A stretch of 64,000 nucleotides of DNA from assembly GCA_037043455.1 (NCBI GenBank), contig JAWPHD010001829.1, positions 62,001 through 126,000 on the forward strand, written 5' to 3'. A program made the translations under genes and the position numbers. The notes beneath the pieces are model-generated. The model saw nothing but the letters and a program-made list of their open reading frames with translations. It made no database searches and was not told the DNA's origin. This stretch comes from Cyrtodaria siliqua. Its lineage: Eukaryota > Mollusca > Bivalvia > Adapedonta > Hiatellidae. This document shows positions 45,780-56,488 of this stretch, one piece after another. The first letter of the stretch is position 1. Each line of letters opens with the position of its first letter.

Positions 45780-45859
45780 GAGTTAGAGTTGGTAAATATT
45801 GGAAAGAGAAATGGATTCAAACTGAAATGGATCAACTACTCTGCAAGGACATGTTATAA
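45780..45859 (+). CDS. FBXO9: FBXO9 coding exon c (80 bp, ELELVNIG)
   Basis: The exon has 26 codons plus 2 bases; the split lysine codon AA|G is completed by exon d. The acceptor is TCTTTTCAG, with a branch-point-like TCTAAC at 45761-45766. The donor is TAA|GTAAGT. It reads ELELVNIGKR at the start and LKWINYSARTCYK at the end, matching the FBXO9 stretch before the conserved ...TYKSTGE loop (recalled). A repeat-family tail ends only about 26 bp upstream of the exon. The 33 bases 45760-45792, which span the splice site, resemble the unit of the large intron minisatellite (29/33). The exon itself is intact. Confidence 0.85.
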
Positions 45860-45874
45860 GTAAGTATGTATGTC

Positions 45875-46139
45875 ACACTTTCTTGACCAGACTACTCCTG
45901 ATCTTTTAAAAATTACTTGATTTTCATAAAACAATACACCAATGCTGCTCTTGATGTTTATTGGCCCTAAGTAAAATTCCAGTTAACCAGAAATTTAAAA
46001 TGACCACTTCAGCTAAAAATAGGTTTTCAAAACATAATTTTGTGGCGAATACTCCAAACAAAAGGGGTACAGGGGTATAGATTTGGAACCGTTACCAAAA
46101 TGATTGGCATGACATGTATAGTTGGTTCTACGTTAAAGG
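45875..46139 (+). mobile_element. Old family A fragment
   Basis: Strongly diverged A half units (GACTACTCCTGATC, GCTAAAAATAGGTTTTCAAA) just after the exon c donor. Confidence 0.5.
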
Positions 46140-47040
46140 ACGTAACACTGGCAAAGTATTAACAATTTATATAAAACATTTACTAAAATATTGTATTTAC
46201 CGTATTCGCCTGAATATAATCCGCATCTGAGTATAATGCACCCCCTATACTTTTATACAAAATTTGCAGGAAAAAAACGTATCTCCGTTTATAATCCGCA
46301 TCTGTTTTTCACTTTCAGGTTTGTCGCAAATGATAAAAAAAAATATGAAGATCGAAAAAAATTATATGAACATTGAAATAAATTATATAAAAATGGTTCA
46401 AGTAGTTGATTTCTTTCAAAATAATCAGTGTTCGTAGTTTTCGTAGTATTTTGGTAAGGGAAGTAACTCTATGAGAATGAAAGACGGGACCTTTTTTTTA
46501 GAAACTCAACAAATAGCTCAATCATGTCAGTTACTTCTCAAACTGCACAGACTTCTCAAATTTCTCAGCTCAGCATGTTATAAGGTCTCATGCCAATTAA
46601 GTTAGCAACACAATTAACCAATTACCAACAAAAACAGGATGTAACCTGTAATTTAGTGTCAAACTGTGAAAACACCAGTCCAGCCAGTCCAGTCTACGCT
46701 TTTGTTTATGCACTTTACCGTAAACCAGTCTATAGCAGTATAGCAATCACCACAGAATCCGTCTATGTTATGAAATTTACCTTTGTCACAAACAGGTGAA
46801 TTAAAATAAAGAAATAACACTAGCTAATGATATAATTTATTCCAATACAAAACAAAAATGAAGATTAAATGCATTTTTTGTTGTTGTATATTTATACGGG
46901 TACATGTTCATATGGAAAACGTGCAGCGGTAACCAATTTATCGCACACATCTGTGGCCGACTGCCTTCGTCTTTTTTTCCCAAAACATAGTGTTCACTCC
47001 ATACCGTTGACATAACAAATTACTTCTGAACAATTAACAG
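46140..47040 (+). other. Intron segment with CCGCATC/GCACCCC motif
   Basis: At 46196 TTTACCGTATTCGCC is followed by two TATAAT-CGCA/GCACC repeats, resembling 50745-50790. The remainder is AT-rich without recognised features. Confidence 0.35.
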
Positions 47041-47640
47041 TTGTAAAAATGCCATATTAAGCCTTGTGAACACTCTAGCACCTTCATTTATTATTTGATC
47101 TTTACCAAACCTTGCACAGATTGTTAATATCAATGAAAGCTCGGAGAAGTCTCGAAAACCACCTAGATCGGACCATTACACAGGGAGTTATTGCCCTTGA
47201 TTTGGTTAAAAATACTGTATTTTGCCTCGTTAATACGATAGGGCCTTCTTCTTTCATCCGATCTTTACCAAACATTTAACAGATTGTTAATATCAAGGAA
47301 AGCTCGGACAAGTTCGAAAACCAGCTATATCAGACCAGTAACACCAGAGTTATGTGCCGTTGAATTACTGAAAGATGCCATTTTCAGCCTTGTGATCACT
47401 CGAGCGACTTCATTTTGTATTCGATCTTTCCCAAAGTTGGCCAGATTGTTGATATCAATGAAAGATCGGACGAATTTGAAAACAATCCAGGTCGAACTAG
47501 TAACACTGGATTTATGGCCCTTTTTTTCAATATTTTGTAATATACACTGGAAACCCCAAGGGTCGGGGGTTCAAATTTTACTAGAGTAATTTTTTTTTTT
47601 CATAAGAAACCTTGGTTCATGGGTTTAATTTTTGACCAGA
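47041..47640 (+). mobile_element. Family B units with T-arm-like end
   Basis: Three to four B units, then GGTCGGGGGTTCAAATTTTA and a T-run; no head or tail. Confidence 0.6.
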
Positions 47641-48060
47641 ATGTTAATGTCAATGAAAATTGACTTATAGATTGACTAGTCACTATGACCTACTTTCTCC
47701 AAATATGCATTACGTGAACCTTTTTGTTTAAGATTGGGCTGGGGGCAATTAAGTTTTTGTGTTATATCTCAGCATTACCATGTCCAGTCTTCATCAAATT
47801 CTAACAGCACCTTCCTCTCAACAAGCACTGACCATACCCTGAAAACTAGCTCACTATGACCTACTTTCTCCAAAATATGCTTTATGTTAACCTTTTTGTT
47901 TGTTTGGGCGGTCGGAATTAACTTTTTGTTATATCTTGGCATTGCCATGTCCGATGTTCATCAGATGTTAACAGCACCTTCCTCTCATCAAGCACTGACC
48001 ACACCATGAAAACTACGGTAGTTCACCATAGTGACCCAAAATATGCATTATGTTAATCTT
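47641..48060 (+). repeat. Dimeric repeat of about 190 bp
   Basis: Two copies contain CACTATGACCTACTTTCTCC and AACAGCACCTTCCTCTCA. Not assigned to another family. Confidence 0.6.
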
Positions 48061-49196
48061 TTTTTTTCATCTGAGCTTTCAATAACATCAACAATCTGGT
48101 AAAGTTTGAAAAAGATTGGATGAAAAATGAAGGCCCTATCGATGTTAACGCAGCCAAATTATACCATATTTAAGAAAATCAAAGGCCAAAACTCTGATGC
48201 AAATAGTCCGAACTGGCTGGTTTTCAAACTCATCCAAGCTTTCATTGATATCAACAATCATATAAAGTTTGAAAGAGATCGAAAGAAAAATAAAGGACCT
48301 ATCGTGTTAACGAGGCCAAATTATAGCATATTTGAGAAAATCAAGGACCACAACTCCGGTGTAAATGGTCCGATCTGGCTGGTTTTCGAACTTATCTGAG
48401 CTTTCATTGATATCAACAATCTGGTAAAGTTTGAAAAACGTTGGATGATAAATGAAGGCCCTATCGCGTTAACGATGCAACATATAGCAATTTTAACTAA
48501 ATCTAGGGTCATAACTCCGGTGTTATTGGTCCGAATTGGCTGGTTTTCAAACTTGTCTGAGCTTTCATTGATATCAACAATCGATTAAAGATTGAAAAAG
48601 ATTGGATGAAAATGAAGGTCCTATCGTGTTAACAAGGCCAAATTATATCACATTTCAGAAAATCAAGGGCCATAACTCCGTTGCAAATTGTCCAATCTGG
48701 CTGGTTTTCAAACTCATCTGAGCTTTTATTGATATCAACAATCTGGTAAAGTTTGAAAAATATTGGATGAAAAATGAAGGCCCTATCGTGTTAACGAGGC
48801 AAAATAAAGCAATTTTAACTAAATCAAGGGCCGTAACTCCGATGTTGTCCGAACTTTTATTTATAACAACAATCTAGCAAAGTTTGGTAAACTCAGATGA
48901 AAAAAGACCCTATCCTATTAATGAAGCAAGGTATAGCATATTTAAGTAATCAGATGAAGAATGAAGGCCCAATCGTTTTTGCACATGTCCGTGCTTTCAT
49001 TAATATCAGCAATCTGGCAAAGTTTGGGAATAGGATGCAAAATGGAGACGCCGGATTGATTTGGCTGCTTTTTGAACTCATCCAAGCTTTCATTGATTTC
49101 AACAATCTGGTAAAGTTTGAAAAAGATCGGACGAAAATCGAAGGTGCTATCATGTTAACGACAACTCGCCATCCCATAAGGCCGGTGGAGCTAAAA
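48061..49196 (-). mobile_element. Family B array, inverted
   Basis: Six B units on the minus strand. They end at the inverted head: ACAACTCGCCATCCCATAAG and then GGAGCTAAAAA at 49196. Confidence 0.7.
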
Positions 49197-50690
49197 ACTA
49201 GTTTAGTACTGCCTTATCTGACACACAATCCGTCTGTTCTCACCCCAAGCTCGGACGAGTTGAAAACCAGCCAGATCAAACCAGTAACACCGGAGTTATG
49301 GCCCTTTTACAATATTTGGTAATGTACAGTGGAAACCCCAGAGGTCGTGGGTTTAAATCTCACTGGAGGCATTTCTATTGGGATCACTTTTCGTCCGTTG
49401 TCCTTCATCCGTCCGTCCGTCGTTAACTTGCTTCAAACGACTTCTCAGAAACCGCCAGGCCAATTTTGACCAAACTTCACATGGATGATCCTTAAATGAA
49501 TGCTTTTTAGATTTGTTAAAATTAGGTCAGCGCGACATCCAAGATGGCCGCCATTACCATATATGGTCGAAAGCTTAAAAAATCTTCTCAAGAACCGCTG
49601 GACAGATTTCGACAGTTTGTATATTGAGATTTTGCATGTTTTTCACTTGTAAAGGTAAAAACTTTTAAAAATCTTCTTCTCTGAAACCACAAGGCAGAGA
49701 GCTCTCATGTATTACATGTTGCATCAGCTTATGGCCCTCTACTAAGTTTGTTCAAATGGTGACCCTGGTGTCAAATTTGGTCCCGCCCCGGGGGTCACAA
49801 TTATAAATAGACTTATACAGGAAAGAAATCAAAAAAATCTTCTCCGAAACTACAAGAGCCAGAGGTTTAATATTTTAACGTTAAACGTGGCTGCCAGTGG
49901 CCATCTTTGTTTACATAGAGTTATATAATGATAACTTGTAGCGACTACTCCTCTGAAACTACTTGACGGATTTTCATGAAACTTCACAGGAATGTTGCTC
50001 TTGATGTCTTATTGATCCTAGCAAAATTTCAGGTCGGCCGGAAATTCAAGATGGCCGCCACGGCTAAAAATAGATTTTTAAAAAATAAGTTTGTAGTGAC
50101 TACTTCTTGAAAACTATAAGAGATATTGATATGGGACTTTTTCTAAAATTATCAGCATGACATGATGGTTATCCGAGTCGGAACATTATTTTGATTCAAT
50201 GTTAAACGTGGCTGCCAGTGGCCATCTTTGTTTACATAGAGTTATATAATGATAACTTGTAGCGACTACTCCTCTGAAACTACTTGACGGATTTTCATGA
50301 AACTTCACAGGAATGTTGCTCTTCATGTCTAATTGATCCTAGCAAAATTTCAGGTCGGCCGGAAATTCAAGATGGCCACCACAGCTAAAAATAGATTTTC
50401 AAAAAAACAGTTTGTAGCGACTACTTCCTGAAATCAAAATCAATCAGTAGAGCTTCAAGGTCATTGACCTCTTGTTTTTTAAAAATCTTCTTCTCAGAAA
50501 CAGCTTGGTCAACTTCACATGCATGATCCTTAGGTGAATGTTTTTCAAATTTGTTAAAATTAGGTAAACACGGCATCCAAGATGGCAACCATAGAAACAT
50601 CTTTGAATTACTTCTTGTACACTGAAAAGCTAAGGCCGTGGGTTCAAATCCCATTGGAGGTATTATTTATTTTTTCACTTTTATTATCGT
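49197..50690 (+). mobile_element. Mosaic B/C/A/C cluster
   Basis: One B unit with a T-arm-like stretch (49340-49372), then a beheaded C start (TATTGGGATCACTTTTCGTC) and C units to 49875. A units with tail follow to 50478 and C sequence with a second T-arm-like stretch (50630-50660). Confidence 0.65.
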
Positions 50691-51616
50691 TTCCTGTTTG
50701 GATGCGTTCTTTCTTTTGTTTAATTTTTCTAAAGTTTGTACTGTATTTTACCTTGGATAGTACGCACCCGTGTATAGTACGCACCCCCCTTCTCAGAGGT
50801 CAAAACTGGGGTAAAAAAGTTGTTTCCGTGTATAATATGCATTAAAATATTAGTTTTCCTAGATGAACCATTCGACAAAAATAAAAGGTTAAAAAAAAAT
50901 TAAAAAATCTCTAATGACATCACGATAATTAAAGCAGAATAATACGGTACAACAACTATCTGAAAACAATTGTCTATCAATCTCCCGTTAATTCCAAACC
51001 CTGCTGAAAACCTAGGAACTACATGCGATATAAATAAACTGTGTAATCATCTGTCATGAATAACCCGCCAGCTCGGGCGAAACCATTTTTAATTTAGGTG
51101 TTACAGGGCGTCGCTATTGAATGAGAGTGGTCCATTCCATTATCTGTCAGAGACCTACACATTTTACTGCGTATTTGTCAAAAGACTAACCCATCCTCAA
51201 AAATATCAATAGAGGGTGTCGCTACTTGCGTCAACTTCAAAGGATTATTGAAATAGAATAACCCACTCTACCCGTGTTTAAAGTGTGTCTGTACGGTAGA
51301 AGTGAAATTATAAACAATTTAGCGGATAATAGCAAAACAAAGGGAAAACATGATCATCCTTTATTGAAATTCTGCAGCAAATATGCAAGTATTTTTTATA
51401 ATAGATTCATGTCGCCATCATCGCTTTTACTGTCGTTTGCAAGTGTCGTCTGGTGCATTTAACATATGAGAATAGAATTGTACAATACGACGTGTACCAG
51501 TCTAATTCATGGAAATCACGTGATATCAAGTCAGCTGATATAAATAACAAAACAAGGGCCGAATTTCGTTCACTCATTTATTGAAATTCTACAACAAATA
51601 TGCAAAATTTATATAA
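50691..51616 (+). other. Intron segment, no gene recognised
   Basis: Contains paired GATAGTACGCACCC / GTATAGTACGCACCC motifs at 50756-50790 and TTATTGAAATTCTGCAGCAA-type duplicates at 51361 and 51580. Confidence 0.35.
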
Positions 51617-53270
51617 AAACAAGAGGTCAATGACCTTGAAGCTCTACTGATTGATTTTGATTTCAGGAAGTAGTCGCTACAAACTTGTTTTTTGAAAATC
51701 TATTTTTAGCTTTGGTGGCCATCTTGGATTTCACATCAACATGAATTTTTGCTAGGATCAACTTATGGTCACATTTGGCCTCCCCCCCCCCCCCCCCCCC
51801 CCCCCACCCCCCAGGGGTCACATGTTTTACATAGACCTATATGGGGATAATCTTCAAAAAATCATCTTCTCAGAAACAGCTTGGTCAATTTTGACCAAAC
51901 TTCACATGGATGATCCTTGGATGAATGTTTTTCAAATTTGTTAAAATAAGGTAAATGTGACATCCAAGATGGCCACCATACAAAAATCTTTGAATTACTT
52001 CTTGTACACTGGGAAGCTAGGGCCGTGGGTTCAAATCCCACTGGAGGTAAACAAAATTTCTTTTGTTAATTTTTCTAAAGTTTGTATATAAAGATTGTGC
52101 ATGTTTTACATAGACATATAGGGAAAACTTAAAAAATCTTCTTTTAAATTGTTATCATGAAGTTGTGGGTTTAAATTTCGGTTGAGGGTGTTATTGTGTT
52201 TTGCACTTGTAAAAATGTATTGAAAGGAATTTAATGATGAAAGCCCTACAGGCCCTCTTGTTCTCTTGTTCTTTATTATTATTAATGATCGCTAGCCCCT
52301 GGTCTATCAAATTTGCTCATTTTAAGTCCCTGGGGTCAAAGATGGCTGCAACCCCTGGGTGCAAAGTTTGTATATTGAGATTTTGCATGTTTTTACATAG
52401 ACTTACATAAGGAAAGACTTAAAATCATCTTCGATCAGCATTTGCGAGAGGAACATTTTTTCATCCTTGCAAAGCATCTCAGGTGATCGATTTAGGGCCA
52501 TTCTGGCCCTCTTGTTGTTTTCGTCAATTTCATGGGTTAAATTTTTATAAATTATTTTTTTGAGTAAATGACCTCGATTCTTTTTTCTGTAATTGGGAGC
52601 TTAGGGGCCCTTGTTGGATCAGTTTTACATAATGTTATAGGGGAAGAACTTTCAAAAATCTTCTTCTCTGAAGCTACAAGAGATGGATGTTTAATGTGTT
52701 TTATTTTTTATTAGCTTATGGATCCTCTACCAAGTTTGTTCAAATGGCGACCCTGGGGTCAAATTTGGCCCCGCCTCAGGGGTCGCAGTTTTACATAGAC
52801 TTATATAGAGAAAATCTTCAAAAATCTTCTCTGAAACTACAAGAGTCAAAGATTTAATATTTTGTATTAACACTCAGCATGTGGTCCTCTACCAAGTTTG
52901 TCTGAATGGTGACCCTGGGGTCAAATTTGGCCCCACCCAAGGGGTCACATGTTTTACATAGAGTTACATAAAAACTTAAACAAAATCTTCTTCTCTGAAA
53001 CTACAAGAGCCAGAGGTTTAATATTTTGTATTTACCATCAGCTTATGGTCCTCTACCAAGTTTGTTCAAATGGTGACCCTGGAGTCAAAGTTGGCCCTGT
53101 CCCCGGGGTCACATGTTTTACATGACTTAAATAGGTACAAACTTAAAAATTCTTCTTCTCTGAAATTACAAGAGCCAATGGTTTAATATATTGTATTTAC
53201 ACTCAGTTTATGGTCCTCTAACAAGTTTGTTCAAATGGTGACCCTGGGGTCAAATTTGGCCCCGTCCCAT
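51617..53270 (+). mobile_element. Inverted A stub joined to family C array
   Basis: An inverted A tail (AACAAGAGGTCAATGACCTT) and half unit occupy 51617-51765. The sequence switches at ATGGTCACATTTGGCC to C units on the plus strand. A C-run of about 28 bases, with an A near its end, is at 51781-51812; tails are near 52262 and 52516, and a T-arm-like stretch at 52018-52046. Confidence 0.65.
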
Positions 53271-53930
53271 GTCAAACTTGGTTTGAGTGTTTATATTAAC
53301 GAAAGTATGATTTGTTTTAAAGCTAGCCAAACTAGAGCTAAATACATCCCTCCCCACTATATCTTGGTAATTGAAGACACTTTATAAAAAAAATAGTTTG
53401 ATACTGTCATATCTGATGCACAATCCTTCAACCGGAACACGGTGATGATTTACATAACTAGATTTGGTATTGATCATCCCTGCAAAGTTTCATTAAAATC
53501 CGGTTAAATAAAAACCCTATCGTTTTAATGAGGCAAAATACAGCATTTTTAACTAAATCAAGGGCCATAACTCCACTCTTACTAGTCTGATCTGGCTGCT
53601 TTTCAAACTTATCGCAGCTTTCATTGATATTAACATTCTGGTCAAGTTTGGTAGAGATTTGATGAAAAATGAATGCACTATCGTCTTAACGAGGCAAAAT
53701 ATAGCATTTTTAACTAAATCAAGGGTCATAACTCTGCTGTTATTGGCCCGAACTGGCTGGGTTTCGAACCTTTATTGATATTAACAATCTGGTAAAGATC
53801 GGATGAAAAATGAAGTCTCTATCGTCTTAACAAGGCAAAAGTTAACGACGGACAATGGACAACTCGGCATCCCTTAAGCTCTACATACAAGAGGCCCAAG
53901 AGGGCCTGTATCGCTCTACTTGCTATATGG
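53271..53930 (-). mobile_element. J/B element, inverted, with adjoining inverted tail
   Basis: J then B units on the minus strand end with the inverted B head (GACAACTCGGCATCCCTTAA, GCTCTAC). An inverted tail, ACAAGAGGCCCAAGAGGGCC, follows at once to 53930. Confidence 0.65.
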
Positions 53931-54353
53931 TGTCCATGGTTGGGTAGGGCAGGGATAGTCGGTACCAGGCCTAGTTGTGCATATCATCGCCGTGTTCCTG
54001 TTGGATGATTTTTGGCAAAGTTATGACCCTTTAAAGGCCATTTATATTTTTTAACTTTGTACAGGCTAGATCTCCTGAACGCCTGACTGGATTTCAACGA
54101 AACTTGGCAGGGATGATCTGTACCAAGCCCAGTTGCACATCATCACCGTGTTTTTGTTGAATGATTTTTGACACAGTTATTGCCCCTTATACAAACATTG
54201 TCCGGACTAGTTTTCCTGAACTCCTGGCAGGATTTCAGTGAAACTTGGAAGGAATGATCAGTACCAAGCCTAGTTGCGCATATTGTTGTGTTCCCCATCA
54301 GAGATTCCATATATCCAGTAGAGCGATACAAGCCCTCTTGCGTCTCTTGTTTG
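53931..54353 (+). mobile_element. Family J units with tail
   Basis: Two to three plus-strand J units follow directly on the inverted tail. A plus-strand tail (CCAGTAGAGCGATACAAG, CCCTCTTGCGTCTCTTGTT) ends near 54351. Confidence 0.65.
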
Positions 54354-54359
54354 ATTTTT

Positions 54360-56046
54360 ATGCCCCGCCACAAAAGTGTTGCGGGCATATAGTTATCCTT
54401 GTCCGTCCGGACGTACGTCCGTCAGTCCGTCCTTCCGAAATGCTTGTCCGGGCCATATTTTCAATACTATAAGACTTTGAGATACCAAACTTGGTATGTG
54501 GATACATCTTGAGATAGCGGTGTGTCGCGTACCAAATAAAGGTCACTGTGACCTTGTCCTTGAACTGTGACCTGTCATAGAAAATGCTTGTCCGGACCGT
54601 ATTTTCAATACTATAACACTTAGAGATACCAAACTTGATATTTGAATACATCTTCGGATAGCTTTGTGTCGCATACCAAAATAAGGTCACAATGACCTTG
54701 ACCTCTGTCATAGAAAATGTTCCGAAAATGCTTGTCCGGGCCATATTTTCGATACTATAAGACTTTGAGATACCAAACTTGTTATGTGGTTACATCTTGA
54801 GATAGCGGTGTGTCGCGTACCAAAAAAAGGTCACTGTGACCTGTCATAGAAAATGCTTGTACGGACCGTATTTTCAATACTATAACACTTAGAGATACCA
54901 AACTTGATATTTGAATACATCTTCGGATAGCTTTGTGTCGCATACCAAAATAAGTTCACAATGACCTTGACCTCTGTCATAGAAAATGTTCCGAAAATGC
55001 TTGTCCGGGCCATATTTTCGATACTATAAGACTTTGAGATACCAAACTTGTTATGTGGATACATCTTGGGATAGTGGTGTATCGAGTACCAAAATAAGGT
55101 CACTGTGACCTTGACCTGTGACCTCGGTCATAGAAAATGCTTGTCCGGACCGTATTTTCAATACTATAACACTTAGAGATACCAAACTTGGTATTTGAAT
55201 ACATCTGGGGATAGCGGTGTGTCGCGTACAAAAATAAGGTCATCTTGACCTTGACCTGTGGCCCTGTCATAGAAAATGCATAGAAAATGCTTGTCCGGAC
55301 CATATTTTCAATACTATGACACTTAGAGATACCAAACTTGGTACGTGAATACATCTTGGGATAGCGGTGTGTCGCGTACCAAAATAAGGTCATTGTGACC
55401 TTGACCTTAACTGTGACCTCTGTCATATAAAATGTTTGTCCAGACCGTATTGACAATACTATAACACTTAGAGATAAGGTCACTATGACCTTGACCTTGA
55501 CCTGTAACACTATAACACTTAGAGAATAAGGTCACTATGACCTTGACATTAACCTGTGACCTCTTGCATAGAAAATGCTTGTCCGGACCGTATTTTCAAT
55601 ACTATAACACTTAGAGATACCAAACTTGGTATGTAAATACATCTTGGGATAGCGGTGTTTCGCGTACCAAAATAAGGTCATTGTGACCTTGACCTGTGAC
55701 CTCTGTCATAGAAAATGCTTGTCCGGACCGTATTTTCAATACTATAACACTTAGAGACACCAAACTTGGTATGTGAATACATCTTGTGATAGCGGTGTGT
55801 CGTATACCAAAATAAGGTCATTGTGACCTTGACCTTGATCTTTGACCTCCATCATAGAAAATGTCTGAAAAATGTTTGTCTGGGCCGGTGGGGGACTATG
55901 GATTGCCCTGCAATTCTTGATGCTCTTGTTTCTTTTTGTAAAAGGTCAAAGGTAAGGGTTACATTGACCTGACACCTAGGAAATGCTTTTAACATAACAA
56001 CTTTAGGAAGCGGGCATATAATGCCCCGTTAGGTCGTGCTCTTGTT
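54360..56046 (+). mobile_element. Family D element, eleven units with ERE-like palindromes
   Basis: The head ATGCCCCGC...GCGGGCAT (54360-54388) follows a T-run, then CCTTGTCCGTCCGGACGTAC. Units of about 144 bp contain GCTTGTCCGGACCGTATTTT, GATACCAAACTTGG, GATAGCGGTGTGTCGCG and AGGTCANNNTGACCT. The tail GCGGGCATATAATGCCCCG, TGCTCTTGTT ends at 56046; it repeats the head stem in inverse. Confidence 0.78.
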
Positions 56047-56119
56047 GCACTTTGCACTTCCTCTCATTGTGCCTTCTATGATTGTGTGAAGTTTCATTAT
56101 AGTCCCGTCAGTAGTTTTT

Positions 56120-56488
56120 AGCTCTACTGGCCATAGGGCAGCAGAGCTTATGGGATGGCGAGTTGTCCGTCGCCCGTCTTCGTCCATTTACTTTTGCCTT
56201 CCTTATTAATCGGATCTTTACCAAAGTCTTTATATCAATGAAAGCTTGAACAAGTTCGAAAACCAGCCAGATCGGATTAGTTTCTCCAGAGTTATGACCC
56301 TTAATTACTGAAAAATGCCATATTCTGCTTTGTGAACACTCTAGGACCTTCATTATTAATCGGATCTTTACCGCACAGATTGTTAATATCAATGAAAGCT
56401 CAGACAAGTTCATAAACTAGCCGGATCATTTACATCAGAGCATTTACACCAGAGTTATGGCCCTTGATTTTCTGAAAATTCCATTTTT
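56120..56488 (+). mobile_element. Short family B element
   Basis: Head AGCTCTACTGGCCATAGGGC, CCGTCGCCCGTC, two and a half B units; no tail. Confidence 0.65.

Noticed and set aside
46590..46799. 69-codon open frame with ATG in the exon c-d intron
   Set aside because: No similarity recognised, no flanking splice sites, and length is within chance expectation.
52018..52046. tRNA gene
   Set aside because: Only a T-arm-like stem-loop is present; no acceptor stem, D-arm, anticodon arm or A box could be paired.
54358..55510. Several minus-strand open frames of 90-136 codons
   Set aside because: They repeat with the D unit (KMYPHTKFGISKSYSIENM), so they reflect the tandem repeat rather than a gene.
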